A stretch of 64,000 nt of DNA from assembly GCA_023386235.1 (NCBI GenBank), contig JAEWKC010000037.1, positions 1 through 64,000 of the forward strand. The letters run 5' to 3'. The notes under the pieces were generated by a model, which saw only the letters and a program-made list of their open reading frames with translations, had not been told where the DNA came from and searched no databases. Below are positions 62,567 through 64,000 of this stretch, one piece after another. Source of the DNA: Bacteroidota bacterium. GTDB taxonomy: Bacteria; Bacteroidota; Bacteroidia; Chitinophagales; Chitinophagaceae. Position 1 is the stretch's first letter. Every line of letters begins with the position of its first letter. A program made the translations under genes and the position numbers.

Positions 62567-63220
62567 ATGGTAATCAACTTAAGTGAAAAACACAGCCTTG
62601 TTTCCAATTGGATAAGCGAATTGCGTTCGGTAAATATTCAGAATGACAGACTGCGCTTTAGAAAAAATCTTGAAAGAGTGGCAGAGATTATTGCTTATGA
62701 AATAAGTAAAACACTGCCTTATATAGAAGAGGAAGTAGAAACTCCTTTGGGTATGCATAACTCCAAAGTGCTGAAGGAACAGCCGGTAATAGCCACTATT
62801 CTGCGTGCAGGACTGGCTATGCATCAGGGTTTGCTCAATTATTTCGACAGGGCAGATAACGCGTTTATTTCTGCATACAGAAAACATCATAAAGACGGCA
62901 CATTCGAAATTGCATTGGAATATTTTACCAGTCCCGATCTGGATAATAAAATACTGATCATTTCAGATCCTATGCTGGCCACCGGAGCTTCATTAGCTAA
63001 AACGATACAGGCTCTGGAAGAAATGGGCAAGCCTGCAGAAATACACGTGGTTTGCGCTATTGCCGCTACGGAGGGCATTGACTATCTGCAAAAAGAATGC
63101 AGCAATAAAATACATATCTGGTGTGGCGATATTGATGATGAGCTCACGGCCAAAGGATATATTGTACCCGGACTGGGCGATGCCGGCGACTTGGCGTATG
63201 GAGAGAAGAGACAATTTTAA
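62567..63220 (+). CDS. upp: Uracil phosphoribosyltransferase
   Basis: A 217-residue enzyme that makes UMP from uracil and PRPP in pyrimidine salvage. ILRAGLAMHQGLL and the PRPP-binding loop ILIISDPMLATGASLAKTI are present, as is the uracil-binding YIVPGLGDAGD near the C-terminus. The frame is open from 62504, but the promoter lies inside that extension, so ATG 62567 is used; it also gives the usual family length. Single gene. Confidence 0.95.
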   Translation: MVINLSEKHSLVSNWISELRSVNIQNDRLRFRKNLERVAEIIAYEISKTLPYIEEEVETPLGMHNSKVLKEQPVIATILRAGLAMHQGLLNYFDRADNAFISAYRKHHKDGTFEIALEYFTSPDLDNKILIISDPMLATGASLAKTIQALEEMGKPAEIHVVCAIAATEGIDYLQKECSNKIHIWCGDIDDELTAKGYIVPGLGDAGDLAYGEKRQF

Positions 63221-63228
63221 TATATTTG
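63221..63228 (+). promoter_or_regulatory. -7 element upstream of the final gene
   Basis: TATATTTG is a perfect TAnnTTTG element directly after the upp stop codon and 70 bp before the ATG at 63299. It suggests the last gene has its own promoter. Confidence 0.5.
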
Positions 63229-63298
63229 CAGATAATTTTTAAACCAATCAGGCGTTTTACAGTTAAATAAACTACAACTCTCTAAAATATATAATTGA

Positions 63299-64000
63299 AT
63301 GAATATTCAAGCTTTTCGAACCATTGCTATAACGCTGCTTGTCGCTTTTCTTTTTTCCGCAACCGGTAAAGTACACGCGCAGGCAGATGATAATCATTTT
63401 ATATACATACAGGCAGATAACAGAAAGCCTTTCTATGTTATTTTAAATGATAAATTATACAGTTCTTCCTCAATCGGGTATTTAATTATCCCGAAATTAA
63501 AAAGCGGTACATATAATATTACCCTGGGCTTCCCCCAAAATACAGCTCCTGAACAAAAATTTGTAACAGTTGTAAAAAGTAATGATATAGGCTATTCCTT
63601 AAAGTCGATAGATAAAAATACATATACGCTAACCGATTTGCAAACACAGGAAGTGCTTACGTCTAATGGGAAAGCGCAGCCCGCGACCACGCCCAGGCAG
63701 GAACCTGTAATAGCTAAAGCAGAACCTCTGGCAGCAGAAGTGAAAACACGTACCGAAGAAATTAATTCTTTTGAAGAAGAAATGGCAGCGTCCGCGCCGG
63801 AACAAAAAGTAGCAGTAACAGAAACGCCTGCAAAGCCAAGGGGTTTTGGAGAGCTTATGTCAAGTGTATCAAACGATCCGGATTTGGCTAAGCCGGAAGA
63901 AAAACCACAACCTGCCGCTCCTAAAAAAGATCCATTCGAAGAAGTTACCATAGTGCGCAGTACAGATGTGCAAGAGTTGCCGGCAGCGCCCGAAACAACT
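63299..64000 (+). CDS. Secreted protein of unknown function (partial, runs off the window)
   Basis: The first 234 codons of a longer gene, open to the last base. A signal peptide (about 1-26, ending VHAQ) is followed by a beta-rich domain (HFIYIQADNRKPFYVIL, LKSGTYNITLGFPQN) and then a Pro/Ala/Glu/Lys-rich, probably disordered stretch from about 120 on. It may be a periplasmic or cell-surface protein with a C-terminal domain beyond the window. I do not recognise the family from this part. ATG 63299 is preceded by a -7 element at 63221. Confidence 0.65.
   Translation, partial: MNIQAFRTIAITLLVAFLFSATGKVHAQADDNHFIYIQADNRKPFYVILNDKLYSSSSIGYLIIPKLKSGTYNITLGFPQNTAPEQKFVTVVKSNDIGYSLKSIDKNTYTLTDLQTQEVLTSNGKAQPATTPRQEPVIAKAEPLAAEVKTRTEEINSFEEEMAASAPEQKVAVTETPAKPRGFGELMSSVSNDPDLAKPEEKPQPAAPKKDPFEEVTIVRSTDVQELPAAPETT

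Overview
The window is a stretch of ordinary chromosome from a Bacteroidota bacterium, most likely of the Chitinophagaceae/Sphingobacteriales side of the phylum. Reasons: a short housekeeping sigma factor without region 1.1, a SusC/SusD pair, phylum-typical proteins (DUF5683, DUF4954, the GlmU-like nucleotidyltransferase, an OstA-like protein next to a mammalian-cell-entry protein), and TAnnTTTG -7 elements instead of sigma70 hexamers upstream of many genes. No tRNA, rRNA, CRISPR array, integrase, transposase or phage gene was recognised.

Layout. 1-3.6 kb: a pair of 111-bp palindromic repeats, small unknown genes, a GlsB/YeaQ-type membrane protein and a periplasmic HtrA protease. 3.7-8.4 kb: a NatA/NatB-like ABC exporter, class I fructose-1,6-bisphosphatase and a FetA/FetB-like metal exporter. 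8.5-15.1 kb: the primary sigma factor, a lipoprotein of unknown role, an S41 peptidase-like lipoprotein, a polyprenyl synthetase and an amino acid permease. 15.2-20.1 kb: glmS, a DUF4954 beta-helix protein and an alpha/beta-hydrolase relic. 20.1-29.4 kb: a membrane metallophosphoesterase, a UPF0173 hydrolase, the parA-parB-DUF5683-dapB cluster, a GlcD-like oxidase, ribF and a YggS protein. 29.5-37.3 kb: two glycosyltransferases, an FtsE-like ATPase, a sugar dehydrogenase, serS, gdhA and tatC. 37.3-45.4 kb: an outer-membrane biogenesis block (LptD-like, two amidases, MlaD-like, OstA-like). 45.5-57.4 kb: a GH16 glucanase gene broken by one amber codon, tamB, tpiA and the SusC/SusD pair. 57.5-64 kb: a porin, a GlmU-like protein, a beta-lactamase-fold lipoprotein, anmK, upp and the start of a secreted protein that runs off the window.

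Theme. Much of the content serves the cell envelope: amino-sugar supply (glmS, GlmU-like, anmK), peptidoglycan cleavage (two amidases), LPS and outer-membrane assembly (LptD-like, OstA-like, MlaD-like, TamB) and nutrient uptake (SusCD, porin).

No clearly new defence or biosynthetic system was found. The observations most worth following are: the GH16 gene with an intact catalytic motif but a TAG where a Trp is expected; a near-perfect palindrome lying on the glmS -7 element, with a similar core upstream of susC, suggesting a shared LacI-type operator; a shared basic insert in the tandem amidases; an alpha/beta-hydrolase gene apparently collapsed by an internal deletion; and -7 elements so close to start codons that short-leader or leaderless mRNAs are likely. 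Starts were chosen partly by excluding start codons that fall inside these -7 elements.
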